Source: an uncultured Ruegeria sp. (GTDB lineage: Bacteria; Pseudomonadota; Alphaproteobacteria; Rhodobacterales; Rhodobacteraceae). From it: a stretch of 64,000 nt of DNA. Both the position numbers and the translations under genes were made by a program. The notes beneath the pieces are model-generated. The model saw nothing but the letters and a program-made list of their open reading frames with translations. It was not told where the DNA came from and searched no databases. Numbering within the stretch: the stretch's first letter is position 1; every line of letters starts with the position of its first letter. The stretch lies in NCBI RefSeq assembly GCF_947497005.1, contig NZ_CANMFF010000005.1, positions 124,001 to 188,000 on the forward strand. Direction: 5' to 3'. Of the stretch, positions 54,850 through 63,414 are shown piece after piece.

Positions 54850-55347
54850 GTGTCCGAGAATCAAAGCCGTCTTGATCTGTTCATCGATCGCATGGTATCG
54901 CAACGTGCCTGTCTGGATCACGCGATTGAGCAAACGGCCGGCATGTCTGGCCCGGTGTTCGAACTGGGCCTGGGCAACGGGCGCACCTATCACCATCTTG
55001 TGCAGCATATGGATGACCGTCCGGTCTATGTGTTTGAGCGTGCAGTGGCCTCGCACCCCGACTCGACCCCGCCCGAGGATCGCGTGATTCTGGGCGATGT
55101 GCGGGAAACCCTGCCTGCGTCGGTCGAGCGTTTTGGCGCGTCAGCCAGCCTGATCCACGCTGATCTTGGCGGGCACAACCGCGAAAAGAACGACAAGTTC
55201 GCACGGTTTGTGTCTCCACTTATCGAGCCCTTGATCGCACCGGGTGGTCTGATGGTGTCCAGTGACCGGATGTATTTCGAGCAGTTGACCGAATTCCCGC
55301 TGCCCTATGGCGCCGTTGAAGGGCGCTGCTTTATCTATCGCCGCTGA
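54850..55347 (+). CDS. SAM-dependent methyltransferase, paralogue of 38044 gene
   Basis: 165 residues from GTG 54850 with AAGGAGAT eight bases upstream; the open frame continues 60 codons upstream but lacks family sequence. Motif I PVFELGLGNGRTYHHLVQHM, then FERAVASHPDSTPPEDR, ILGDVRETLP and FVSPLIEPLIAPGGLMVSSDRM. Same signature set as the protein encoded at 38044-38520. It is 18 bp upstream of a glutathione transferase gene. Methyl acceptor unknown. Confidence 0.75.
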   Translation: MSENQSRLDLFIDRMVSQRACLDHAIEQTAGMSGPVFELGLGNGRTYHHLVQHMDDRPVYVFERAVASHPDSTPPEDRVILGDVRETLPASVERFGASASLIHADLGGHNREKNDKFARFVSPLIEPLIAPGGLMVSSDRMYFEQLTEFPLPYGAVEGRCFIYRR

Positions 55348-55365
55348 CCGCAAAGGGGCACAGGT

Positions 55366-55995
55366 ATGATTTTCTACGATTGTTCCACTGCTCCGAACCC
55401 GCGCCGTGCGCGGATGTTCATTGCCGAAAAAGGGCTGGGCATCGAAACGCGCGAAATCTCGATTGCCAAAGGCGAGCAATTGAGCGAGAGCTTTCGCGCT
55501 GTGAACCCAAGGGCGACGGTACCGGTTCTGGTGACGGATGGCGGCATCGTTCTGACTGAGAATCTGGCAATCGCGGCTTTTCTGGAAGCCCGGTTTCCCG
55601 AACCGCCTCTGATGGGCCGAACCCCTGATGAAAAAGGGTTGGTTCTGATGTGGAACGCGATTGTCGAGCAGCAGGGTGGTGCCCCCATAGGCGAAGCGTT
55701 GCGCAACAGCCATCCGGCCTTCAAGGACCGGGCGATTCCCGGCCCGTCTAATCACACGCAGATCCCCGAACTGGCACAGCGCGGGCGCAAGCGTGTAACA
55801 TCGTTTTTTGAAATGCTTGAAACGCGTCTGACAGAAAGCCCGTTTATCGCGGGCGATGTTTTTTCTTTGGCGGATATCTCGACTTTCGTTTTTGTCGATT
55901 TCGCCCGCGTCATCAAGATGCGGATCCCGGAAAACAACACCGCTTCACTGGAGTGGTTCCAGGCTATCCAGTCTCGCCCTAGCGCAAACCTGTAA
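55366..55995 (+). CDS. Glutathione S-transferase
   Basis: 209 residues. N-terminal thioredoxin-fold domain (1-80): FYDCSTAPNPRRARMFIAEKG with Ser/Thr candidates for glutathione activation, then VNPRATVPVLVTDGGIVLTENLAI containing the cis-Pro and Glu-Asn binding site. C-terminal all-alpha domain has FIAGDVFSLADISTFV (N-capping box). Cytosolic. Neighbour to a methyltransferase and possible detoxification role. Confidence 0.92.
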   Translation: MIFYDCSTAPNPRRARMFIAEKGLGIETREISIAKGEQLSESFRAVNPRATVPVLVTDGGIVLTENLAIAAFLEARFPEPPLMGRTPDEKGLVLMWNAIVEQQGGAPIGEALRNSHPAFKDRAIPGPSNHTQIPELAQRGRKRVTSFFEMLETRLTESPFIAGDVFSLADISTFVFVDFARVIKMRIPENNTASLEWFQAIQSRPSANL

Positions 55996-56095
55996 ACATG
56001 CCTTGCTGTGCCGTGGACATCACTGTACAGAAATGTCTAGACAGAACTGAACAGTGCTACTAGCGTCTCCTTAGAATCTTTTCAGGGAGGTCGGG

Positions 56096-58498
56096 ATGAA
56101 ATCCCAATATCGCGTAGTGGTCATCGGAGGCGGCGTCGTAGGTGCCTCGGTTTTGTATCACCTGGCCAAGTTCGGTTGGTCCGATGTGGTCATGCTAGAG
56201 CGGCGGCGGTTGGCGTCGGGTTCGTCCTGGCACGCGGCGGGGGGCATTCATGCCTTGAACGCTGACCCGAACATGGCCTCGTTGCAGGCCTACACCATTG
56301 ACCTGCTCAGCGAGATTGAGAAGGAATCCGGCCAGAATATCGGTTTACACATGACTGGCGGCCTGACGTTGGCTGGAACACCCGAACGTTGGGAATGGTT
56401 GCAGGCCAACTACCGCATCTTCCAGTCCATCGGCATTGACGACTGCGAATTGCTGTCGCCGGAAGAAGCGCAGAAGCGCTGCCCGATCATGTCGACGGAT
56501 GGTGTTTTGGGTGCGATGTGGGCAGACCGTGAGGGCTATATCGATACGACCGGCACAGTTCAGGCTTATGCGACAGCGGCCAAAAAGCGTGGCGCGGAGT
56601 ATTACGAAGAAACCAAGGTCGAGGAGCTGGTCCAGACCGATGACGGCTGGCAGGTTGTGACCGACAAGGGCACAATTTCTTGTGAGCATGTGGTCAACGC
56701 CGCAGGCCTGTGGGCCAAGCAGGTGGGTCGCATGGCTGGGGTCGAGCTGCCGGTCTCGCCTTTGAAGCACCACTATCTGATCACTGATACCGTGCCGGAA
56801 GTTGCGCAGGCAGATTTCGAGATGCCGATGACCGTGGACCTCGAAGGGTTCACCTATATGCGGCAGGACCAGAAAGGCGTTCTGGTCGGCATTTACGAAG
56901 TCGATCACGAACACTGGGCCATGGGCGGCGCGCCTTGGAACTATGGGGAAGAGCTGTTTCAGGAACAGCTCGACCGGATCGAGAACGAGTTGACGCTGGG
57001 CTTTGAACGTTACCCTTCGATCCAGAATGTTGGCATCAAGACATGGGTGAATGGGGCGTTTACATTCTCGCCCGACGGCAACCCGCTGGTGGGGCCTGTC
57101 CCAGGCAAGCGCGGCTACTGGACGGCCTGTGCGGTCATGGCGGGCTTCCTGCAGGGCGGCGGCGTTGGCAAGACGCTGGCCGAATGGATGATCCACGGCG
57201 AGCCTGAGGCCGATGCCTGGCCGATGGACGTGGCCCGCTATGGCGGTTTTGCACAAAATAAGCGGTATATTCGCGAGACTACGGGGCAGTTTTACTCCCG
57301 CCGTTTCGTGATGACCTATCCGAACGAGCAATTGCCAGCTGGCCGCCCGCTGAAGATGGCGCCAGCGCATGATGCGATGACCGAGGCGGGGTGCAAATGG
57401 GGCGTCAGCTGGGACCTGGAAGTGCCCTTGTATTTTGCGCCGAAAGGGTTCGAGGAAACACCAACGCTCAAGCGATCGAACGCGCATGAAATCGTGGCCG
57501 AGGAATGCAGGACAATCCGAGAAGGCGTGGGTCTGATGGATATCTCGGGGTTTTCGCGGTTCGAGGTGTCCGGCCCGAATGTTGAAGCCTGGCTCGACAA
57601 TGTCATGGCGTCGAAACTGCCCGGCCCGGGCCGCGCCAAGCTTGCCCCGATGCTGGGTGAGGATGGCCGTCTGAAAGGTGACCTGACCGTACTCAATTGG
57701 GGCGACGGGACCTGGTGGATCATGGGCAGTTACTATCTGCGCGCCTGGCATATGCGCTGGTTCGACGACCACATGGTAGACGGGGTCAATATCCGTGATT
57801 TGGGCGAGGAATACTGCGGCTTTGCCGTGGTCGGGCCGAAATCACAGGCGGTGGTCGAGAAACTGGCTGAACAGGATATCTCGGACCTGAAGTTTATGGG
57901 CTGTGGCGATTTTGATATCGGCCTTGTTCGGGCTCGCGTTGCCCGCATGTCGGTGACCGGCGAAAAAGGATACGAGATCAACTGCCGTTATGGCGACCAC
58001 ATCAAGCTGCGCCGCATATTGCTGGAAGCCGGGGCCGAGGAAGGCATCCGCGAGTGTGGCTTCAATGCGATGCTCTCAACACGGCTTGAGAAAAGCTTTG
58101 GTATATGGTCGGCGGAATTCACGCAGGCCTACACACCGGGCATGACCGGAATGGATCGCTGGATCGACTGGGGCAAGGATTTTGTTGGAAAGGAGGGCGC
58201 GCTTGCCGAGCGTGATGGCAACGGTCCGGCGCAGGTACAAGCGACACTGGAAATTGATGCGTTGGACGCAGATGCCAGTGGATATGAGCCGATCTGGGCC
58301 AATGGCGAACGCGTTGGGTTCGTAACCTCGGGTGGCTATGGGCACTATATCGGCAAGTCTCTGGCGATGGCCCTGATTGATCGCGACAAAGCCGAACCGG
58401 GCACGGAACTGTCCGTCCACGTGGTTGGCGTGGAACGCCCGGCGCGCGTGATTGTGCCATCGCCCTATGACCCACAGGGCAAAGCAATGCGAGGTTGA
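56096..58498 (+). CDS. Dimethylglycine/sarcosine dehydrogenase-like flavoprotein (FAD + GcvT domains)
   Basis: 800 residues. N-terminal DAO-type FAD domain (about 1-400): VVVIGGGVVGASVLYHLAKFGW, and SSWHAAGGIHAL where the His is the likely FAD-linked residue as in DMGDH. Then a short linker and a GcvT/tetrahydrofolate domain (about 430-800) with GLMDISGFSRFEVSGPNVEAWLDN, LSTRLEKSFGIWSAEFTQAYTPG. It oxidatively demethylates an N-methyl amine and passes one-carbon units to THF, donating electrons to ETF. GGGAGG ribosome site. First gene of an operon with MttB. Confidence 0.92.
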   Translation: MKSQYRVVVIGGGVVGASVLYHLAKFGWSDVVMLERRRLASGSSWHAAGGIHALNADPNMASLQAYTIDLLSEIEKESGQNIGLHMTGGLTLAGTPERWEWLQANYRIFQSIGIDDCELLSPEEAQKRCPIMSTDGVLGAMWADREGYIDTTGTVQAYATAAKKRGAEYYEETKVEELVQTDDGWQVVTDKGTISCEHVVNAAGLWAKQVGRMAGVELPVSPLKHHYLITDTVPEVAQADFEMPMTVDLEGFTYMRQDQKGVLVGIYEVDHEHWAMGGAPWNYGEELFQEQLDRIENELTLGFERYPSIQNVGIKTWVNGAFTFSPDGNPLVGPVPGKRGYWTACAVMAGFLQGGGVGKTLAEWMIHGEPEADAWPMDVARYGGFAQNKRYIRETTGQFYSRRFVMTYPNEQLPAGRPLKMAPAHDAMTEAGCKWGVSWDLEVPLYFAPKGFEETPTLKRSNAHEIVAEECRTIREGVGLMDISGFSRFEVSGPNVEAWLDNVMASKLPGPGRAKLAPMLGEDGRLKGDLTVLNWGDGTWWIMGSYYLRAWHMRWFDDHMVDGVNIRDLGEEYCGFAVVGPKSQAVVEKLAEQDISDLKFMGCGDFDIGLVRARVARMSVTGEKGYEINCRYGDHIKLRRILLEAGAEEGIRECGFNAMLSTRLEKSFGIWSAEFTQAYTPGMTGMDRWIDWGKDFVGKEGALAERDGNGPAQVQATLEIDALDADASGYEPIWANGERVGFVTSGGYGHYIGKSLAMALIDRDKAEPGTELSVHVVGVERPARVIVPSPYDPQGKAMRG

Positions 58499-60045
58499 TG
58501 ATGACAGCTCAAGACCGAGGGCGTCGACGGCGAGGGCGGGGGGCTGAAGCCTCCCCGCCGCCCGGCCGCGATGTGAACTATCGCCAGCTCAGGAATCCTT
58601 TCCCGTTGATGGAAGTATTTCCGGCAGATCAAATCGCGGACATGCATGAGACCGCCTTGCGCACGTTAGAGGATTTGGGCGTAAAAACCCTGCTTCCCGA
58701 GGCGCGGAAACTGTTCAAGCTGGGCGGTGCTCGGGTGGATGAAGACAGCGAAATGGTCTTCATCGGGCGTGATATGGTCGAGGCCGCTGTCGCCTCAGCC
58801 CCAAAATCCATCGCCTGTCGCGCCGGTGCGCGGCGTCGGGATTTCACTCTGGAACTGGGTTCTCTGGTATTTCAACCGGGGGCTGGCGCCCCGAACGCCA
58901 CCGATCTTGAACGCGGTCGGCGACCGGCGACGGGTCAGGATTATCTAGAGTTTTTGAAACTTACGCATCATTTTGATGTTTTCCAAATGATCTCGCCCCA
59001 GGTCGAGCCGCAGGACGTGCCGACCCATCTGCGCCACTACTTCACAACGCAGGCGCAGATGGAGTTAACGGACAAGTTCCCGTTTTTCTTCTCGCGCGGA
59101 ACACCGCAGGTCATGGATTGCTTTGAGATGCTGTCCACAGCGCGTGGCCTCTCGGATGATGAATTCCGCACCAACGCGCATTGCTACACGATCATCAACA
59201 CCAATAGCCCGCGCACGTTGGATATTCCAATGGCACAAGGTCTGATCGATTTCGCCCGTCACGGTCAGATGTCGATCATCACTCCGTTTACCCTGATGGG
59301 GGCGATGGCACCGATTACGGTGGCCGGGGCGATTACTTTGTCCCATGCCGAGGCCCTTGCTGCACTGACTTTGACGCAACTGGCCAAGCCGGGTGCCCCG
59401 GTCTGCTATGGAACGTTCACCAGCAATGTGGACATGAAGTCCGGCGCACCAGCCTTTGGGACGCCATCGCATTTTCAGGCGTCACTGGCGGCGGGCCAAT
59501 TGGCGCGGCATCTTGGTTTGCCATGGCGGTCGGCTGCCGGATCAGCATCGAATGTCAACGATGTACAAGCGGCGAATGAGAACCAGTTCGGCCTATGGGG
59601 ATGCCTGATGGCCGGGGCCACAGTGATCATCCACTCGGCTGGCTGGTTGGAAGGTGGACTGACCGTGTCGTTTGAGAAGCTGGTTTGCGATGCAGAAGTG
59701 CTGAATATGGTCGCGGAGCTCTGCTCGGGCGCGCAGGCGGGTACGTCAGAGATTGGCTTTGACACCGCATTACGTGAGGTTGATCCCAGCGGTCACTTCT
59801 TTGCCACAAGCCAGACAATGGAGCGCTACAACACTGAGTTCTATCAACCACATGTCCATGATTACGCCAACTTCGGCACATGGGCCGAACGTGGGTCAGT
59901 GGACGCAAATCATCGGGCAACAGATGTTTGGAAGGGCATTCTGAACGAATTCAAAGCGCCCGCCATCGACAATGATCGAGTAGGCGACTTACATGATTTC
60001 ATTGCCCGTCGTACCGCCGAGGGCGGTGCACCTCCGGAGAGTTGA
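58498..60045 (+). CDS. MttB-superfamily methyltransferase, non-pyrrolysine
   Basis: 515 residues (ATGA overlap with the upstream gene; 58501 also possible). Trimethylamine:corrinoid methyltransferase (MttB) superfamily: DMHETALRTLEDLGVKTLLPEARKLF, AMAPITVAGAITLSHAEALAALTLTQL, GAPVCYGTFTSNVDMKSGAP and CGGAxT-like CLMAGATVIIHSAGWLEGGLTVSFEK. No in-frame amber codon, so it is a non-Pyl member, many of which demethylate quaternary amines such as glycine betaine, proline betaine or carnitine. Corrinoid-protein gene is absent nearby. N-terminus is Arg/Gly-rich (RGRRRRGRG). Confidence 0.9.
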   Translation: MMTAQDRGRRRRGRGAEASPPPGRDVNYRQLRNPFPLMEVFPADQIADMHETALRTLEDLGVKTLLPEARKLFKLGGARVDEDSEMVFIGRDMVEAAVASAPKSIACRAGARRRDFTLELGSLVFQPGAGAPNATDLERGRRPATGQDYLEFLKLTHHFDVFQMISPQVEPQDVPTHLRHYFTTQAQMELTDKFPFFFSRGTPQVMDCFEMLSTARGLSDDEFRTNAHCYTIINTNSPRTLDIPMAQGLIDFARHGQMSIITPFTLMGAMAPITVAGAITLSHAEALAALTLTQLAKPGAPVCYGTFTSNVDMKSGAPAFGTPSHFQASLAAGQLARHLGLPWRSAAGSASNVNDVQAANENQFGLWGCLMAGATVIIHSAGWLEGGLTVSFEKLVCDAEVLNMVAELCSGAQAGTSEIGFDTALREVDPSGHFFATSQTMERYNTEFYQPHVHDYANFGTWAERGSVDANHRATDVWKGILNEFKAPAIDNDRVGDLHDFIARRTAEGGAPPES

Positions 60046-60720
60046 ATGAATACCAAACCGATCCTTCATCGTGATGACCCTGAGGCTGAACCGCTGATTG
60101 GTAACATTAAGGTCACTCGTGACGACTGGCTGAATGTGGCAATGGATGTGTTGATTTCGGACGGAGTAGACCAGATCAAGGTTTTGAACCTGGCCGAACG
60201 GATGGCCGTTTCACGCTCGTCCTTCTACTGGTACTTCAAATCCCGACAGGAGTTGCTGGATGCGCTGCTGGCCCGCTGGCAGGCGACCAACACGGCTGCT
60301 TTGGTTGCGCAGGCCGCAGCCCCGGCCGAGACGATCACGGCGGCCGTTTGTAACGTGCATCGCTGTGTGGTGAACACCGATCTGTTTGATACTGCACTGG
60401 ACTTTGCCGTGCGCGATTGGGCGCGCAAATCAGGCAAAGTGCGGCGGGCGCTGGACCAATCGGACACACGCAGGCTTGAGGCGCTGCACGCCATGTTCGC
60501 GCGCTTCGGCTATTCCGGGATCGAAGCCGAAACCCGGGCACGCGTGCTGTACTACATGCAGATTGGTTACGATCTGGCGCAATTGAACGAAGCCATTGAG
60601 ACGCGGATCTCGATGGTGCCGCATTATCTCTACGCCTTTACCGGCGTCGAACCGAAACCCGAAGAAATTGAAGAGTTCAGTGCATATTCCCTGCGCCATT
60701 GGAAAGGAGCCCCGACATGA
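60046..60720 (+). CDS. TetR family transcriptional regulator
   Basis: 224 residues. HTH (about 22-75): DWLNVAMDVLISDGVDQIKVLNLAERMAVSRSSFYWYFKSRQELLDALL, a standard TetR domain. C-terminal helices (about 85-224) hold the ligand pocket. It starts directly after the MttB stop and overlaps the next oxidoreductase ATG, so it is cotranscribed with the demethylation genes it probably controls. Confidence 0.93.
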   Translation: MNTKPILHRDDPEAEPLIGNIKVTRDDWLNVAMDVLISDGVDQIKVLNLAERMAVSRSSFYWYFKSRQELLDALLARWQATNTAALVAQAAAPAETITAAVCNVHRCVVNTDLFDTALDFAVRDWARKSGKVRRALDQSDTRRLEALHAMFARFGYSGIEAETRARVLYYMQIGYDLAQLNEAIETRISMVPHYLYAFTGVEPKPEEIEEFSAYSLRHWKGAPT

Positions 60721-62021
60721 GCCAAACAGACGCAATCATCATAGGCACCGGTGTGATCGGCGCAGCCATTGCGTTCGAGATGTCCAAGGCGGGGTGGAAA
60801 ACCCTGTCACTGGACCGGAACTCTCAGGTCGGGCACGGCTCAACGGCCGGATCTTGCGCGATTATCAGAATGCACTATTCCACCTTCGACGGAACCGCGT
60901 TTGCGTGGGAAGGCTACCACTACTGGCGCGACTGGGCTGAGTATCTTGGCTTGCCTGAAGATGCGGACATTGCTCAGTTCCGCGAAACCGGTTGCCTGGT
61001 CATGAAAACCGAAGCGAATGGCATGTTGGAAAAGCACATGCGAAATTCGTCCGATTTGGATTGCCCGTTCGAGGAATGGTCGGGAGAAAAAGTGGTGGAA
61101 CGCTTGCCGGTCTATTCGCTGGACAGCTTTGCACCGGCGCGTCGTATGGATGATCCGGAATTCGGTCAACCCAACGGGCGCAAGATGACGGGCGGCGTAT
61201 ATTGGCCCCAGGCGGGGTATGTCACCGACCCGGCGTTGTCGGCGCAAAATCTGATGGATGCTGCGAAACAGCGCGGGGCCGAAGTGCGTACCGGAGCCGA
61301 AGTTACGGAAATTCTGACTGAAAGCGGACGCGTGTCTGGTGTCAAACTGGCGACGGGTGAGGAAATCCGTGCCAAGGTTGTCGTCAACGTGGCCGGACCC
61401 GGTTCGGCGATCATCAACGAGATGGCCGGTGTCCTGGATGATATGACCATCAAAACCCGTCCCTTGCGGCAAGAGGTCGTGCATGTTCCTGCCCCGGAAG
61501 GGTTCGACTTTGAAAATGACGGAACCATTGTCTCGGACAGCGACATCGCCTGTTACTGTCGCCCGGAACACGGCAATCACATTCTAGTCGGGTCGGAAGA
61601 CCCGGAATGTGATCCGCATCAGTGGTGTGAGGATGACGTGAACTACAATCACGATTTCACAGATCAGTGGACGACACAGGCGATGCGATACGCCCAGCGT
61701 GTTCCCAGCCTGGGCATTCCTTCAAAGACACGCGGTGTTGTAGATCTTTATGATGCCTCGACCGACTGGATTCCGATCTACGACAAATCCAACTTACCTG
61801 GGTTCTACATGGCCTGTGGTTCCAGCGGGAACCAGTACAAAAACGCGCCAATTGCAGGCAAGATGATGGCTGCGCTGATCGGGTATTGCGAAGAAGGGGC
61901 CGATCACGACGCAGAGCCTTTGCAGTTCGAACTGCCATACATCAAGCGGACCATCAACGTGGGTTTCTACTCGCGCAAACGTCCGATCAATGAAGAAAGC
62001 AGTTTTTCGGTTCTGGGCTAG
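60717..62021 (+). CDS. FAD-dependent amine/amino-acid oxidoreductase (DAO family)
   Basis: 434 residues from ATG 60717 (overlaps tetR). N-terminal IIIGTGVIGAAIAFEMSKAGW and GHGSTAGSCAIIRMHYS match the sarcosine oxidase/DadA flavin domain; the C-terminal ACGSSGNQYKNAPIAGKMMA is the second FAD loop. Likely oxidises an N-methylated amino acid, e.g. sarcosine or a methyl-proline, complementing the DMGDH-like enzyme. Last gene of the operon. Confidence 0.9.
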   Translation: MSQTDAIIIGTGVIGAAIAFEMSKAGWKTLSLDRNSQVGHGSTAGSCAIIRMHYSTFDGTAFAWEGYHYWRDWAEYLGLPEDADIAQFRETGCLVMKTEANGMLEKHMRNSSDLDCPFEEWSGEKVVERLPVYSLDSFAPARRMDDPEFGQPNGRKMTGGVYWPQAGYVTDPALSAQNLMDAAKQRGAEVRTGAEVTEILTESGRVSGVKLATGEEIRAKVVVNVAGPGSAIINEMAGVLDDMTIKTRPLRQEVVHVPAPEGFDFENDGTIVSDSDIACYCRPEHGNHILVGSEDPECDPHQWCEDDVNYNHDFTDQWTTQAMRYAQRVPSLGIPSKTRGVVDLYDASTDWIPIYDKSNLPGFYMACGSSGNQYKNAPIAGKMMAALIGYCEEGADHDAEPLQFELPYIKRTINVGFYSRKRPINEESSFSVLG

Positions 62022-62077
62022 CCCAGTTACACGAACAGTCTAAGTCATGTGGGGTTGGTAACGAGGGTGGCCCCACA

Positions 62078-62809
62078 ATGACCTGCCAAGAGACCAGTGT
62101 CTTGATCCTTGGAAGCGCTCCTTCAGCGCTGGTGGCACGGACGTGGCCGCGCGAGTGCTTCACGCATATCGTCGCCATCAACAACGCGTGGCGTATCAGA
62201 AGGGATTGGGATTACCTGATCCATCCAGAGGATTTCCCAGCCGAGCGTCGCCCGGCGGAGGTGTCTTCCTCTCAGCGCATCGTCACTGCTGAGGAATATG
62301 TCCCCAGACAGAATGACTTTGGTGGGTTCGTTTATGCCGGTGGAACGATGGCCTTTACCGCCGGTTACTGGGCGCTGTCAGCCTTAAAGCCTGATATTTT
62401 GGCGTTTTTTGGCTGTGATATGATGTACTCAGGTTCAGGGCGAACGCATTTTTACGGAAACGGAGCTGCGGACCCGTTGCGAGATGATGTGACACTGCGC
62501 TCGCTTGAGGCGAAATCAGCACGATTGGGACTTTTTGCAGCTGCTCAGAGGTGCAGAACCGTACGGTTGTCCAGCGGGCCGAGCCGGCTAGTCTTTCCAT
62601 CAGCCAGCTTATCCGACCTGACTACCACCCCGCTGCTCGAATTTACCGACATGCGTGCTGCTTTGCATACTGAAAACAAATTGGGATATTATGTTGCATC
62701 GGGGCAGTACTGGGAAGTTGAGCACCGGTTCGATCCCGAAGAGATTGACGCCTTGGATCAGAAGTGGCTGTCGGCCTATCGGGTCGGAGCCATGGACAAC
62801 GCGACCTAA
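62078..62809 (+). CDS. Protein of unknown function, DUF115-like features
   Basis: 243 residues, cytosolic. N-terminal LILGSAPSALVARTWP is a Gly-Ser-Ala-Pro-Ser loop like the GxGPS loop of DUF115/sialyltransferase-like proteins; HIVAINNAWRIRRDWDYLIHPEDFP and PDILAFFGCDMMY are further conserved-looking blocks; DFGGFVYAGGTMAFTAGYWAL lies between. Its end is followed six bases later by a convergent DUF3307 gene. I cannot name the activity. A nucleotide-sugar-linked transferase is one option. Confidence 0.5.
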   Translation: MTCQETSVLILGSAPSALVARTWPRECFTHIVAINNAWRIRRDWDYLIHPEDFPAERRPAEVSSSQRIVTAEEYVPRQNDFGGFVYAGGTMAFTAGYWALSALKPDILAFFGCDMMYSGSGRTHFYGNGAADPLRDDVTLRSLEAKSARLGLFAAAQRCRTVRLSSGPSRLVFPSASLSDLTTTPLLEFTDMRAALHTENKLGYYVASGQYWEVEHRFDPEEIDALDQKWLSAYRVGAMDNAT

Positions 62810-62815
62810 TACCAT

Positions 62816-63208
62816 TCAAGCGGCAGCAAAGGTAACCCACGCCCAAACCATCGCCACATATGTCAGGTTGTGCATCAACTGATCCAGGCCCGCCGCACGC
62901 CAGAATGCGGCTTGAGTTGGCTCGAGTCGCTTTTTGTCTGAATAGCGGGCTTTGACGAAATCGATGTTGAAATGGATGATCCATTCCAGTGCCGCGATGA
63001 TCAGGATGAAACGCAAAGGCGCGCCGAACATCAACAAAACGACAACAGAGCCCACAACATGCACACCAGCATGTTGCGCGCGTCCCAAGTGAAAATACTC
63101 GCCCCGGCCGGACAGCATTTTCGGAGTCTGGAGGTAGTAGTCAGCGAACATATGCTTGATCAGTAAAAGACAAAGCATAAGAAACACTGCGCCAAAACTG
63201 GCAGCCAA
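62816..63208 (-). CDS. DUF3307 membrane protein
   Basis: 130 residues with about three to four TM helices (roughly residues 3-23, 45-70, 100-125). LLIKHMFADYYLQTPKMLSGRG and LEWIIHFNIDFVKARYSDKK are the DUF3307 motifs (KHxxADYxLQ). The start is TTG at 63208 with GGGAGGG about seven bases upstream, preferred to the later ATG. Function unknown. Confidence 0.82.
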   Translation of the reverse strand: MAASFGAVFLMLCLLLIKHMFADYYLQTPKMLSGRGEYFHLGRAQHAGVHVVGSVVVLLMFGAPLRFILIIAALEWIIHFNIDFVKARYSDKKRLEPTQAAFWRAAGLDQLMHNLTYVAMVWAWVTFAAA

Positions 63209-63397
63209 AAGAACCCTCCCGATATCGTTCTGCCGCCAACCTTAGGCAACAAAACGGGTATGCGTAAATGAACTAGTTCACATTAGATTAAGAATTTTCT
63301 CAAAAGGAAAAAAAATTGCGTATCTTGTCTGGATGATATTAGATTCATGCTGTTGAATTTGCGTGCATAACGTTCACTCCGCATCGTCGGTCAGCAG

Positions 63398-63414
63398 TAG
63401 GGGCAGATTCCATA
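63398..63414 (+). promoter_or_regulatory. Ribosome binding site before a non-canonical start
   Basis: TAGGGGCAGATTCC leads to ATA at 63412. The purine core AGGGG is about eight bases before ATA, the ordinary spacing, and it is the only such site for the following open frame. Confidence 0.5.

Noticed and set aside
56345..57772. Long antisense frame opposite the DMGDH-like gene
   Set aside because: Complete overlap with a well-supported enzyme; His/Arg-rich product without motifs.
58495..60045. Pyrrolysine-containing methyltransferase
   Set aside because: The frame has no in-frame TAG and the family has many non-Pyl members.
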